Notes: generated from the letters alone by a model not told the origin. DNA of 64,000 nucleotides from Eutreptiella sp. 'Long Island Sound 2002' (GCA_964036045.1 OZ038387.1:17507420-17571419); one strand, 5' to 3'. Positions 39,990-53,063 are shown, counted from the stretch's first letter. Translations and numbers: made by a program.

Positions 39990-42900
39990 AAACCATGATG
40001 GTAGAGGTCAAGCTCTAGGCCACTAGACATGCAGCCCATCTTTTGGCTGTTGCCGCAAGGGGTGTCCATAGTGCACACAACAACTCTGCGCTCCCATCTT
40101 GTTCACCTTGAGCGCCCTCCTGCCGACCATGATAAACCTTGACGTGCAAAGCTGCAAAACTTGGGGTCCTTCATCCATCCCCCATGCTATTATTGGCTAG
40201 CTTAGCCGCCCTTACTTATTGTGAGCCTTTTCTGCCCAGGGTGGTACACAAGCCAGCCGCGTCGTGCAAGATCCCTTGTAGTCTTCAGATCTCTGACTCC
40301 ACACTCCCTTACTGGCACCTTAACTTGTGTTCTTGATCTAATCGAGCATAATGTATCTAATTACAATTGTCATGGAGGGGCATGTGCATGTGAGAAACAA
40401 TGTAGAATGCGTGATTCATGCAGCTGTCCTTATCTAGACTGATTCATCGCCGAACATGGGTTGTACATTTTCCCTCCAATTTATCTCCCTCTTTTGTGCT
40501 TGCCATGCTCTTCATTGCTGTCCATTAGTGTGCTACATGCTTCCGATGCCGTGTCATCCTTCCCTTGGTGGCCAGCAATGTGCTAACAAGTGTTGGGTGC
40601 CCACTTGAACTATTGAGAAGAACCAGTGCAAGGTGTTGGGGGGAAAGAGGCTTCATAACATCGTACTTGGGTTGTTGCAAATTGCCCACAAAAAACTGCC
40701 TACACAGAGTCTGACCTGCGGGAGTTGGGGAGGAAGTGGTTTTGGCGTCCCCACAACCTCACTATCGGAACATCCTCCCCAGCTACCTACTTTTTGTCCA
40801 CAGAACCCCAGTTAGGAGGGTAGTGAGAGGAATTTGAACCTCCCTACCTAGAGCTTTTCGCACTAGACGGTTCGATTGTGAACTTGACACCCTGGCTGTA
40901 GAAAAATTGGACAAGGCGGCTTGTAGAGCCTTAGTACTACGGAGAACCAGGGGGCCCGTCTTGTGCTCCTTGCTCGCCTTTCTTCCATGTGGAGGCCTCT
41001 TGCCCTGAGTTGTGTGCTCGCCGCAATCATTCAGTACTCCTGTGGATTGCGGTTGTCTAGAGCACCACCAGCAGCTTCATCCGGGTTGAAATGACCAGTT
41101 AAATGGGGTGCCCCCCCTCCCCGATATACCCATGGGGAGCCATAAAGCACCAATCAGGGCCTGCTATCGGTGCCCTTGAGGCTCTCTCTGGCCCCTTGGG
41201 CGGAATTTTGGGCGACTTTTAGCTCCGCTGTGAAAAACAATTTGTGAAACTTGGAGAGGTGAACTTTCTGAAGGCAACAGAATTCAGCCATCAATGCAAG
41301 CATCCTGGAAATCCAGGGCAATTCTGTCAGGACAGACATTGCGCACCAGAAAGAAAGACTTTCTTTTTCATAGCCTGTTGGTAATGGAATGCATGCAAAT
41401 TGGGGATACATAAATATAATTCCACCCAGCAACATGGACAGAATACTGGTGCACAGCAATCATTTCAGCATGTGCTGCAATAAGGTTCTGTTAAGGATGT
41501 GAAAAAGCAATGTTTTGTCACTCTTACTGTTGCATTGGGCCATGCAAAAGGATATATACATCAGTTGCGACAAAGGGGCTGGGACATTGGGCCTTGGTTA
41601 CATAGGTTAGGGTGGCTTGCTGGAATCAGATATGTTAAAAAACACTTCTGCTGCCAGCTGGTTGGGCCAACAATATAAATGCTGTTGAATGCAAACTGCT
41701 TCTTCAGCTTGGGGAACTCATGGCACAAAAAATGGGACAATCTGATGATAAACTGACATGAAAACAAATGCACAGGCACTGATGCCCTGAGAGCAATGCA
41801 ACAAGCTGTGATCTTATGTGGAGAACATGCAGAGATGTGCTTGAACGTGGGATTCTGGGCTGCAATTTCCGTGGCCACAAATACATGCACATGGAAATCA
41901 ACTGATGGAAGCCCCTAAAAACTTCCAGATAGACAACTGTTCAGATTTACTAGTGATAGGATGAAACAGCATGTGGTCCTGCATAGGAAGAGTACATACT
42001 GTACCCCTCCAACTTGGTCAGATGGTCCCCTGCAGATATCATCCCCCCACCCTTCTCCCAACCTCTCCAACCCTGCTGCCACGCCAAAGCACAGGGCAGT
42101 ACAACACCACAGTGATGACTGAAAAATTGAATGTGCAGTCGAAGGCTTTGCATCTTACCACCTGGCTGCACTGCGGTCACACCCCTCAGCCTGGTCTCGG
42201 TGATAAAACCAGTATTGTACAGGTTCAGGGTTCATATATTATATTGTGGGCCTGTGGACTGATGCTACTGTGGGCTTTGGGTCCAACCCAGTGTCCAAAA
42301 ACAATGAGACACAATTACCCACCTTTTGAAATACCCCAACGCCCAAAACCGAAAAGGTTCAAAGCGCAGCAGGTCAAACCCCCTCCCCCCCCAAGCAACC
42401 CAGAAACCCACCACCCCCACCCGCCAGAACCGCCCCCAAAGCAACACAGAGAAGACAAAACACAACGCAGCACACACAAGCACCCCCCCCCCCCATACAC
42501 ACACCCAGCCCAGGATTTCTTATGGGGGTTCGTTTTCTCCTGGTTGGCTTGGGTTCTTGTGATGGTGGTGTGTTGGCTGGTGGTTTGGGCTTTGAAAACT
42601 GCAGTGGGGCTGGTGTTGAGCTGGACGTGCTCAGTAGTGATTGGGGGTCATCCCAAGGGTTATGCTGTAAGATGGATTCGAGTTCAGGGACAGGGACAAT
42701 GGGATTTGAGCACAGCCATTCCCTAGCAGAATCACATGATGGCACGCATGTGGGCACTTGCAGCAATCATTGTAGTCCGAGCTAAGTCTTTGGTGTACAA
42801 CAGGGCCCCTACGCAGCGCCCCTGAACGTACGCGGGCAAATTATGGCCTATGCAAGACTTGCGCACTACTAGCAGCCAGGAAACATATATATATACATAT
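39990..42900. other. intergenic, no supported gene
   Basis: A tRNA-like look at 40.81-40.88 kb (TTTGAACCTCCC, GGTTCGATTGTG) did not fold. A 251-codon plus frame at 41971-42726 is low-complexity Pro/His-rich in its middle, with no domain. I see nothing else to annotate. Confidence 0.4.
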
Positions 42901-42910
42901 ACATATATTA

Positions 42911-43949
42911 CTACACCCCTCTCCCCTTAAATCTAGCTAACAAGCAACAAGCAAGCAACAAGCAAGCAAGCAACAAGCAAGCACTTCTCCTTTCCGTTTT
43001 GGCCATTGCTCCGCCTCATCGCTCCGGGCTCTACTTTACTCTAGACATTCTAGAGCCTAGGTGGTGCCCTTGCCAAATCCAAGTTTTCAGCCAAAAACCC
43101 ACCGGTGGCGCCCCGGGGTGTGGGCACCAAGTGAGGAGGTGCCCTCCCAAAACTGCGCATTTTGTGCCCCAAAAACAGCCTTTTTTGGCCCAAAACAGCC
43201 CTGAAACCCACTCAGAACGGACAAACGAAGGGAAACGGTTGCTACACTCCACCAATTGCCCCATTACAAGGAGCCCTTTGGTGCCCTCGAACTCCACGAT
43301 ATGTCCGAGAAACGGCCCAAAAATGGCTAAAAATGGCCTGAATGTGCGCCATTTGTGTCAAACAAGCCTAAAACCAAGAACGGGCCGTATCTTGGGCTAC
43401 GTGGCTCAAATCTGAATTCCGAGGGCACCTAGCCCACCCGCAACCCCCCACTTTTTGTGCTTTCCAACCCTCGGAATCGCCCAACGAGACCCCTAGACCC
43501 CCGTACTAGTGGTCACTTGGTGGAGCCGCAGGGCAGCTCAGCCCGCGCACGGTGGGGGCCAACGGTGGGCACCAGGGTCCCCGGGGCGAAAAAAATCATT
43601 TTTTCCAAGGTTGTTCCTAGACCACTTGGGATGCTCAAACAAGTGGTTTTAGCCCATTTTGAGCTCGTGGTGACGCGTTTTGGCCCATGGAAAATCCCAA
43701 TATGCCTTGAAAAGGGGCTGCGTCGGGTGCAAAATTGTGTGAAAAATGGGTCAAAAACGCGTTTTTCCAAAAGTAATCCTGGATCATTAGGGGTGCACAA
43801 ACAAGTGAAATGAGCCCATTTTGAAACCGTTTTGACCGAGTTTAGCCCCTTCCGCCACATGTATGCACCAAGTTGTGCGCTTCGCATGTACCTTAGAGCC
43901 GTATGGTGGAGCCACCTAGAGTTGGGGAGAGGGGTGTAGATTAGAGGAT
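42911..43949 (+). mobile_element. TA-microsatellite-associated element, unit 1 (+)
   Basis: Starts CTACACCCCTCTCCCC followed by TTAAATCTAGCTAACAAGC and a (CAAGCAAG)n stretch; ends GGGGAGAGGGGTGTAG then ATTAGAGG. The termini are inverted copies of CTACACCCCTCTCCC. At 1,039 bp it is shorter than the ~1.2-kb standard because it holds fewer internal 162-bp repeats. TA-rich DNA lies on both sides. Confidence 0.85.
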
Positions 43950-43957
43950 ATATATTA

Positions 43958-45178
43958 CTACACCCCTCTCCCCTTAAATCTAGCTAACAAGCAACAAGCA
44001 AGCAACAACAAGCAAGCAACAACAAGCAAGCAACAACAAGCAAGCACTTCTCCTTTCCGTTTTGGCTATTGCTCAGCCTCATCGCTCCGGGCTCTACTCT
44101 ACTCTAGCCATCCTAGAGCCTAGGTGGTGCCCTTGCCAAATCCAAGTTTATAGCCAAAAACTCAGCGGTGGCGCCACGGAGCGGGGGCGCCAAGTCGGGA
44201 GGTGCCCTCCCAAATCTGCGCAGTTTTGGGCCAAAAACAGCCATTTTTCGCCCAAAACAGCCCCAAAACCCGGGCGAAACACCCAAACGAAGGGATACGG
44301 TGAGTACACCGCACGTGCGGCTTCACTTCACCGTGTCAAAGAGCTCTCTAGTGCCCTTCAATTCCACGATATGTCCGAGAAACGGCCCAAAAAGGCGCCA
44401 AAAAGCCCCAAAAACCTGCGCAATGCGCACCAACACCCCGAAACCAAGCACGGGGCGTATCTTGGGCTACGTGGCTCAAAAACGAATTCCGAGGGCACCT
44501 AGTCCACCCGCAACCCCCCCCTTTTTGTGGTTTCCAAGCCTCAGAATCGCCCAACGAGCCACTCACACCCCCGTACCAGTGGTCACTTGGTGGAGCCGGA
44601 GGGCAGCCCGGCCCGCGCACGTTGGGGGCCAACGGTGGGTCCACCAGGGTCCCCGGGGCGAAAAAAATCATTTTTTCCAAAGTTGTTCCTAGACCACTTG
44701 GGATGCTCAAACAAGTGTTTTTAGGCCGTTTCGAGCCCGTGGTGGCGCGTTTTGGGCCATGGAAAATCCCAAAATGCCTTGAAAATGGGCCGTTTTGGGA
44801 CCAACAGTGGGTCAAAAATGGGTCAAAAACGTGTTTTTCCAAAAATGATCCTGGACCATTTATGATGCTCAAACAAGTGGTTTTAGCCCATTTTGAGCCC
44901 GTGGCGACGGGTTTTGGCCCATGGAAAATCCCAAAATGCCTTGAAAATGGGCCATTTTGGGACCAAAAATGGGTCAAAAAAGGGTCAAAAACGTGTTTTT
45001 CCAAAAGTGATCCTAGACCATTTGGGATGCTCAAACAAGTGTTTTTGGCCCGTTTTGAGCCCGTTTTGATCGAGTTTAGCCCCTTCCACCACATGTATGC
45101 ACCACTTTGTGCCCTTCGCACGTACCTTAGAGCCGTGTGGTGGAGCCACCTAGAGTTGGGAGAGGGGTGTAGATTGGA

Positions 45179-45180
<2 letters not shown>
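43958..45180 (+). mobile_element. TA-microsatellite-associated element, unit 2 (+)
   Basis: 1,223 bp with complete ends. It carries internal repeats of about 162 bp, each starting CCATGGAAAATCCCAAAATG (44757, 44919), plus partial repeats at either side. Followed by about 66 bp of (AT)n. Confidence 0.9.
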
Positions 45181-45248
<68 letters not shown>

Positions 45249-45276
45249 CTACACCCCTCTCCCCTTAAATCTAGCT

Positions 45277-45280
<4 letters not shown>
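45249..45280 (+). mobile_element. orphan head fragment of the same element
   Basis: Only the first 32 bp of the element (CTACACCCCTCTCCCC plus TTAAATCTAGCTAAC) lie between two long (AT)n tracts. The rest of the unit has apparently been replaced by microsatellite. Confidence 0.75.
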
Positions 45281-45357
<77 letters not shown>

Positions 45358-45359
<2 letters not shown>

Positions 45360-46739
45360 TCCAATCTACACCCCTCTCCCCAACTCTAGGTGGCTCCACC
45401 ATCCGGCTCTAAGGCACGTGCGATAGGTACAACGTGGTGCATACATGTGGCGGAAGGGGCTAAACTCCATCAAAACAGGCTCCAAATGGTCTCAAAACAC
45501 TTGTTTGTGCACCCCCAATGGTTCAGGGTCACTTTTGGAAAAACGCGTTTTTGACCCATTTTTGACCCATTTTTGACCTAGTTTGGTCCCAAACCGGTCC
45601 CTTTTCAACGGATATTGGGATTTTCCATGGGCCAAAACCCATCTGAATGGGCTCAAAATGGGCTAAAAACACTTGCTTGAGCATCCCAAATGGTCCAGGA
45701 TCACTTTTGGAAAAACGCGTTTTTGACCCATTTTGGACCCATTTTTGGTCCCAAAACGACCCATATTATATTCTTGAATAATTCAAGGCATTTTGGGATT
45801 TTCCATGGGCCAAAACGCGGCACCACGGGCTCAAAATGGGTCAAAACCACTTGTTTGAGCATCCCAAATGGTCCTGGATCACTTTTGGAAAAACACGTTT
45901 TTCACCCATTTTTGACCCATTTTTGGTCCCAAAATGGCCCGTTTTCAAGGCATTTTGGGATTTTCCGTGGCCCAAAACGCGCCACCACGGGCTCGAAACG
46001 GCCTAAAAACACTTGTTTCAGCATCCCAAGTGGTCTAGGAACAACTTTGGAAAAAATGATTTTTTTCGCCCCGGGGACCCTGGTGGACCCAGCGTTGGCC
46101 CCCACCGTGCGCGGGCTTGCCTGCCCTCCGGCTGCACCAAGTGACCAGTGGTACGGGGGTCTAGGTGGCTCGTTGGGCGATTCTGAGGCTTGGAAACCAC
46201 AAAAAGTGGGGGGTTGCGGGTGGACTAGGTGCCTTCGGAATTCGGATTTGAGCCACGTAGCCCAAAATACGCCCCGTGCTTGGTTTCGGGGTGTTGGTGC
46301 GCATTGCGCAGGTTTTTGGGGCTTTTTGGCGCCTTTTTGGGCCGTTTCTCGGACATATCGTGGAGTTGAAGGGCACTAGAGAGCTCTTTGACACGGTGAA
46401 GTCAAGCCGCACGTGGAGTGTAGTGACTGTTTCCCTTCGTTTGGGCGTTTCGCCCGGGTTTTGGGGCTGTTTTGGGCGAAAAATGGCTGTTTTTGGCCCA
46501 AAAGTGCGCAGATTGGGGAGGGCACCTCCTAACTTGGCGCCACCGCCCCGGGCCGCCACCGGTGAGTTTGTGACTCAAAACTTGGTTTTGGCAAGGCCAC
46601 CACCTAGGCTCTAGGATGGCTAGAGTAGAGTAGAGCCCGAAGCGATGAGGGTGTGCAATGGCCAAGACAAAAAGGAGAAGTGCTTGCTTGCTTGCTTGTT
46701 GCTTGCTTGTTAGCTAGATTTAAGGGGAGAGGGGTGTAG
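45358..46739 (-). mobile_element. TA-microsatellite-associated element, unit 3 (-)
   Basis: Inverted copy starting CCTCCAATCTACACCCC and ending AGGGGTGTAG. At 1,382 bp it has an extra internal 162-bp repeat. One repeat contains a short interruption at 45770-45784 (ATATTATATTCTTGA). Preceded by about 77 bp of (AT)n. Confidence 0.85.
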
Positions 46740-46747
46740 TATTATAT

Positions 46748-47942
46748 CCTCCAATCTACACCCCTCTCCCAACTCTAGGTGGCTCCACCACACGGCTCTA
46801 AGGTACGTGCGAAGGGCACAAAGTGGTGCATACATGTGGTGGAAGGGGCTAAACTCGGTCACAACGGGCTCAAAATGGGCTAAAAACACTTGTTTGAGCA
46901 TCCCAAATGGTCTGGGATCACTTTTGGAAAAAACGCGTTTTTGACCCATTTTTGACCCATTTTTGGTCCCAAAATGGCCCATTTTCAAGGCATTTTGGGA
47001 TTTTCCATGGGCCAAAACCCGTTGCCACGGGCTCAAAATGGGCTAAAACCACTTGTTTGAGCATCATAAATGGTCCAGGATCATTTTTGGAAAAATGCGT
47101 TTTTGACCCATTTTTGACGCATTGTTGGTTCCGAAACGGCCCATTTTCAAGGCATTTTGGGATTTTCCATGGCCCAAAACGCGCCACCACGGGCTCAAAA
47201 CGGCCTAAAAACACTTGTTTAAGCATCCCAAGTGGTCTAGGAACAACTTTGGAAAAAATCATTTTTTTCGCCCCGGGGACCCTGGTGGACCCACTGTTGG
47301 CCCCCACTGTGCGTGGGCTGGCCGGCCCTCCGGCTGCACCAAGTGACCACTGGTACGGGGGTCTACGTGTCTCGTTGGGCGATTCTGAGGCTTGTAAACC
47401 ATAAAAAGTGGGGGGTTGCGGGTGGACTAGGTGCCCTCGGAATTCGTTTTTGAGCCACGTAGCCCAAGATACGGCCCGTTGTTGGTTTCGGGGTGCCGGT
47501 GCACATTGCACAGTTTTTGGGCTTTTTGGCGCCTTTTTGGGCCGTTTCTCGGACATATCGTGGAGTTAGAGGGCACCAAAGGTCCCTTGGTCACGAGAAA
47601 GTCAAGCCGCACGTGGAGTGTAGCAGCCGTTTGCCTTCGTTTGGCTGTTTTGAACCCTTACTAGGGCTGTTTTGGGCGAAAAATGGCTGTTTTTGGCCCA
47701 AAACAGCGCAGATTTGGGAGGGCACCTCCCGACTTGGCGCCCCTACCCCGGGCCGCCAGCGGTGAGTTTCTGGCTCAAAACTTGGATTTGGCAAGGGCAC
47801 CACCTAGGCTCTAGGATGGCTAAAGTAGAGTCAAGCCCGAGGCGCTAGGAAGGCGCAATGGCCAAAACGGAATGGTGACGTGCTTGCTTGTTGTTGCTTG
47901 TTGTTGTTGTTGCTAGCTAAATTTAAGGGGAGAGGGGTGTAG
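46748..47942 (-). mobile_element. TA-microsatellite-associated element, unit 4 (-)
   Basis: 1,195 bp, standard length, complete inverted ends. Only ATTATAT separates it from the preceding unit. Confidence 0.9.
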
Positions 47943-47954
47943 TAATATATATTA

Positions 47955-49530
47955 CTACACCCCTCTCCCCTTAAATTTAGCTAACAACAAGCAACAACAA
48001 CAACAACAACAACAACACGTCTCCTTGCCGTTTTGGCCATTGCTCCGTCCCAACGCTTCAGATCTTTTGCCCATGTAGCCAACTTGGAGCCCAGGTGGTG
48101 GCCTTGCCAAATCCAAGTTTTGAGCCACAAACTCACCGGTGGCGGCCCGGGGCGGTGGCGCCAAGTCGGGAGGTGCCGTCCCAAATCTGCGCAGTTTTGG
48201 GCCAAAAACAGCCATTTTTCGCCCAAAATAGCCCCCAAACCCGGGCGAAGCGCCCAAACTAAGGGAAACGGTGGCTACACTCCACATGCGGCTTGACTTC
48301 GCCGTGTCAAAGAGCCCTCTAGTGCCCTTCAACTCCACGATATGTCCGAGAAACGGCCCAAAAAGGCGCCAAAAAGCCCCAAAATCTGCGCAATGCGCAC
48401 CGGCACCCCGAAACCAAGCACGGGCCGTATCTTGGGCTACGTGGCTCAAAAACGAATTCCGAGGGCACCTAGTCCACCCGCAACCCCCCACTTTTGGTGG
48501 TTTCCAAGCCTCAGCATCGCCCAACGAGCCACCTAGACCCCCGTACCAGTGGTCACTTGATGGAACCGGAGGGCAGCCCGGCCCGCGCACGGTTGGGGCC
48601 AACGGTGGGTCCACCAGGGTCACCGGGGCGAAAAAAATCATTTTTTCCAAAGTTGTTCCTAGACCACTTGGGATGCTCAAACAGGTGTTTTTAGCCAGTT
48701 TTGAGCGCGTGATGACGCTTTTTGGGCCATGGAAAAACCCAAAATGCCCTGAAAATGGGCCGTTTTGGGACCAAAAATGGGTCAAAAATGGGTCAAAAAC
48801 GCATTTTTCCACATTTTTACGTGGCTCGAAAACGAATTCCGAGGGCACCTAGTCCACCCGCAACCCCCCACTTTTGGTGGTTCACAAGCCTCCGAATCGC
48901 CCAACGAGACACGTAGACCCCTGTACCAGTGGTCATTTGGTGCAGCCGCAGGGCCGGCCAGCCCACGCACAGTGGGGGCCAACGGTGGGTCCACCAGGGT
49001 CCCCGGGGCGAAAAAAATGATTTTTTCCAAAGTTGTTCCTAGACCACTTGGGATGCTCAAACAAGTGTTTTTAGGCCGTTTTGAGCCCGTGGTGGCGCGT
49101 TTTGGGCCATGGAAAATCCCAAAATGCCTTGAAAATGGGCCGTTTCGGAACCAACAATGCGTCAAAAATGGGTCAAAAACGCATTTTTCGAAAAATGATC
49201 CTGGACCATTTATGATGCTCAAACAAGTGGTTTTAGCCCATTTTGAGCCCGTGGCAACGGGTTTTGGCCCATGGAAAATCCCAAAATGCCTTGAAAATGG
49301 GCCATTTTGGGACCAAAAATGGGTCAAAAATGGGTCAAAAACGCGTTTTTCCAAAAGTGATCCCAGACCATTTGGGATGCTCAAACAAGTGTTTTTAGCC
49401 CATTTTGAGCCCGTTGTGACCGAGTTTAGCCCCTTCCACCACATGTATGCACCACTTTGTGCCCTTCGCACATACCTTAGAGCCGTGTGGTGGAGCCACC
49501 TAGAGTTGGGAGAGGGGTGTAGATTGGAGG
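47955..49530 (+). mobile_element. TA-microsatellite-associated element, unit 5 (+), with internal duplication
   Basis: 1,576 bp. A segment beginning TACGTGGCTC(A/G)AAAACGAA occurs at about 48438 and again at 48819, so ~380 bp are repeated inside the unit. The junction falls within TTTTTCCACATTTTTACG. The second segment resembles units 4 and 7 more than the first does, suggesting recombination between units. Confidence 0.85.
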
Positions 49531-49538
49531 ATATATTA

Positions 49539-49913
49539 CTACACCCCTCTCCCCTTAAATTTAGCTAACAACAAGCAACAACAAGCAACAACAACAACAA
49601 CACGTCTCCTTGCCGTTTTGGCCATTGCTCCGTCCCAACGCTTTGGATCATTTGCCCATGTAGCCATCTTGGAGCCTAGGTGGTGCCCTTGCCAAATCCA
49701 AGTTTTCAGCCAAAAACTCACCGGTGGCGGCCCGGGGCGGTGGCGCTAAGTTCGGAGGTGCCCTCCCAAATCTGCGCTGTTTTGGGCCAAAAACAGCCAT
49801 TTTTCGCCCAAGACAGCCCTAGTAAGGGTTCAAAACAGCCAAACGAAGGCAAACGGCTGCTACACTCCACGTGCGGCTTGACTTTCTCGTGACCAAGGGA
49901 CCTTTGGTGCCCT

Positions 49914-49920
<7 letters not shown>
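49539..49920 (+). mobile_element. TA-microsatellite-associated element, unit 6 (+), truncated
   Basis: The head and first ~380 bp are present; the unit then stops abruptly at CTCTAACTA and passes into about 28 bp of (TA)n. The next DNA is a different TIR element. Confidence 0.8.
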
Positions 49921-49947
<27 letters not shown>

Positions 49948-49951
<4 letters not shown>

Positions 49952-50554
49952 CAAGGTGTGAAGCCCCCCCCCCCCCCCTAGGGACCTATGGGCCGGGGTC
50001 GGGTGGGGACCCAGGACCCCCCCCCCCTATTTTTGGGTCGAGAAACTCAAAAAAAGAGGAATTAGAGTGATTGGAGACGGTGGTGGGCCGCTATGACCCT
50101 TCAAAGTTGCTAAAAATAGGTATTTCTTACCGAGTGACATCATCCCAAAAATAGCCTCAAAATCCTAAAAATAGCCCTCTCTACATCACAAAACCCACCA
50201 ACACGCCACACCATTGCCGTCAATGCCTTCTTTTGGATCCATTCATCACCCTTTTGCCCCACTAGGGGCAGGGGAAGGGGCACCTGCACCCTAGCGTACC
50301 AATTTTTGAGCCAACCTTGCATATTTTGCTATTTTTAGTTCACTGGTTAGGACCCTATTTTTGGTGATGTCATACCCTATTTTTAGCCCTACCCACACCT
50401 TTGTGTGCCCAAATGCTCCACCCCCACTATCCAAAAACCTTCTCAAAGGTGTTTGTTTGTGTTCCCCACCCTTAAAATAGGGGGTGTGGTCCTTACTTGC
50501 CCTCCAATCCTCCCCAAGTCACGGGGGTGGGGGGGGGGGGGGGCTTCACACCTT

Positions 50555-50559
<5 letters not shown>
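49948..50559. mobile_element. second TIR element embedded in (TA)n
   Basis: The left end GGCACAAGGTGTGAAG plus a C run is the inverse of the right end (C-rich complement, CTTCACACCTTATGCC), differing at one base in 16. It is 612 bp with no coding sequence, and (TA)n lies on both outer sides. It is unrelated in sequence to the 1.2-kb units but shares the microsatellite location. Confidence 0.75.
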
Positions 50560-50615
<56 letters not shown>

Positions 50616-51812
50616 CTACACCCCTCTCCCCTTAAATCTAGCTAACAAGCAAGCAACAAGCAACAACAAGCAACAAGCACTTCTCCTTTCCGTTTTGGCC
50701 ATTGCTCGGCCTCATCGCTCCGGGCTCTACTCTACTCTAGCCACCCTAGAGCCTAGGTGGTGCCCTTGCCAAATCCAAGTTTTCAGCCAAAAACTCACCG
50801 GTGGCGGCCCGAGGCGGTGGCGCCAAGTCGGGAGGTGCCCTCCCAAATCTGCGCAGTTTTGGGCCAAAAACAGCCATTTTTCGACCAAAACAGCCCTAGT
50901 AAGGGTTCAAAACAGCCAAACGAAGGCAAACGGCTGCTACACTCCACGTGCGGCTTGACTTTCTCGTGACCAAGGGACCTTTGGTGCCCCCTAACTCCAC
51001 AATATCTCCGAGAAGCGAACCAAAAAGGCGCCAAAAAGCCCAAAAATCTGCGCTATGTGCAACAACACCCCGAAACCAAGCATGGGCCGTATCTTGGGCT
51101 ACGTGGCTCAAAAACGAATTTTGAGGGCACCTAGTCCACCCGCAACCCCCCACTTTTTATGGTTTCCAAGCCTCAGAATCGCCCAACGAGACACATAGAC
51201 CGCCGTACCACTGGTCACTTGGTGCAGCCGGAGGGCCGGCCAGCCCACGCATAGTGGGGGCCAACGGTGGGTCCACCAGGGTCCCCGAGGCGAAAAAAAT
51301 GATTTCTTCCAAAGTTGTTCCTAGACCACTTGGGATGCTCAAACAAGTGTTTTTAGGCCGTTTTGAGCCCGTGGTGGCGCGTTTTGGGCCACGGAAAATC
51401 CCAAAATGCCTTGAAAATGGGCCGTTTTGGGACCAACAATGCGTCAAAAATGGGTCAAAAACGCGTTTTTCCAAAAATGATCCTGGACCATTTATGATGC
51501 TCAAACAACTGGTTTTGACCCATTTTGAGCCCGTGGCGACGGATTTTGGCCCATGGAAAATCCCAAAATGCCTTGAAAATGGGCCATTTTGGGACCAGAA
51601 ATGGGTCAAAAATGGGTCCAAAACGCGTTTTTCCAAAAGTGATCCCGGATCATTTGGGATGCTCAAACAAGTGTTTTTAGCCCGTTTTGAGCCCGTTTTG
51701 ACCGAGTTTAGCCCCTTCCACCACATGTATGCACCACTTTGTGCCCTTCGCACGTACCTTAGAGCCGTGTGGTGGAGCCACCTAGAGTTGGGAGAGGGGT
51801 GTAGATTGGAGG
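50616..51812 (+). mobile_element. TA-microsatellite-associated element, unit 7 (+)
   Basis: 1,197 bp, standard length with complete ends. Preceded by about 50 bp of (TA)n. Confidence 0.9.
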
Positions 51813-51820
51813 ATATATAT

Positions 51821-51842
51821 ATTTAAGGGGAGAGGGGTGTAG
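51821..51842 (-). mobile_element. orphan head fragment, inverted
   Basis: ATTTAAGGGGAGAGGGGTGTAG, the last 22 bp of an inverted unit, stands alone between two (AT)n tracts. It mirrors the orphan head at 45249. Confidence 0.7.
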
Positions 51843-51870
51843 TAATATATATATATATATATATATATAT

Positions 51871-53063
51871 CCTCCAATCTACACCCCTCTCCCAACTCTA
51901 GGTGGCTCCACCACACGGCTCTAAGGTATGTGCGAAGGGCACAAAGTGGTGCATACATGTGGTGGAAGGGGCTAAACTCGGTCAAAACGGGCTCAAAACG
52001 GGCTACAAACACTTGTTTGAGCATCCCAAATGGTCTGGGATCACTTTTGGAAAAACGCGTTTTGGACCCATTTTTGACCCATTTTTGGTCCCAAAATGGC
52101 CCATTTTCAAGGCATTTTGGGATTTTCCATGTGCCAAAATCCGTCGCCACGGGCTCAAAATGGGCTAAAACCACTTGTTTGAGCATCATAAATGGTCCAG
52201 GATCATTTTTGGAAAAACGCGTTTTTGACCCATTTTTGACGCATTGTTGGTCCCAAAACGGCCCATTTTCTAGGCATTTTGGGATTTTCCATGGCCCAAA
52301 ACGCGCCACCACGGGCTCAAAACGGCCTAAAAACACTTGTTTGAGCATCCCAAGTGGTCTAGGAACAACTTTGGAAGAAATCATTTTTTTCGCCCCGGGG
52401 ACCCTGGTGGACCCACCGTTGGCCCCCACTGTGCGTGGGCTGGCCGGCCCTCCGGCTGCACCAAGTGACCACTGGTACGGGGGTCTACGTGTCTCGTTGG
52501 GCGATGCTGAGGCTTGGAAACCATAAAAAGTGGGGGGTTGCGGGTGGACTAAATGCCCTCGGAATTCGTTTTTGAGCCACGTAGCCCAAGATACGGCCCG
52601 TTCTTGGTTTCGGGGTGCTGGTGCACATTGCGCAGTTTTTGGGGCTTTTTGGCGCCTTTTTGGGCCGTTTCTCGGACATATCGTGGAGTTAGAGGGCACC
52701 AAAGGTCCCTTGGTCACGAGAAAGTCAAGCCGCACGTGGAGTGTAGCAATTGTTTGCCTTCGTTTGGCTGTTTTGAACCCGTACTAGGGCTGTTTTGGTC
52801 GAAAAATGGCTGTTTTTGGCCCAAAACTGCGCAGATTTGGGAGGGCACCTCCCGACTTGGCGCCACCGCCCCGGGCCGCCACCGGTGAGTTTTTGGCTGA
52901 AAACTTGGATTTGGCAAGGGCACCACCTAGGCTCTAGGGTGGCTAGAGTAGAGTAGAGCCCGGAGCGATGAGGCCGAGCAATGGCCAAAACGGAAAGGAG
53001 AAGTGCTTGTTGTTGTTGCTTGTTGCTTGCTTGTTAGCTAGATTTAAGGGGAGAGGGGTGTAG
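51871..53063 (-). mobile_element. TA-microsatellite-associated element, unit 8 (-)
   Basis: 1,193 bp, standard length, complete ends. With unit 7 it forms a large inverted pair around (AT)n. Confidence 0.9.

Noticed and set aside
40808-40885. tRNA-like motifs (TTTGAACCTCCC and GGTTCGATTGTG)
   Set aside because: B-box-like sequences occur on both strands, but no acceptor or anticodon stem pairs in either direction.
41971-42726. 251-codon plus frame
   Set aside because: Its middle is low-complexity Pro/His/Lys sequence from C-rich DNA, and opposite-strand frames are equally open.
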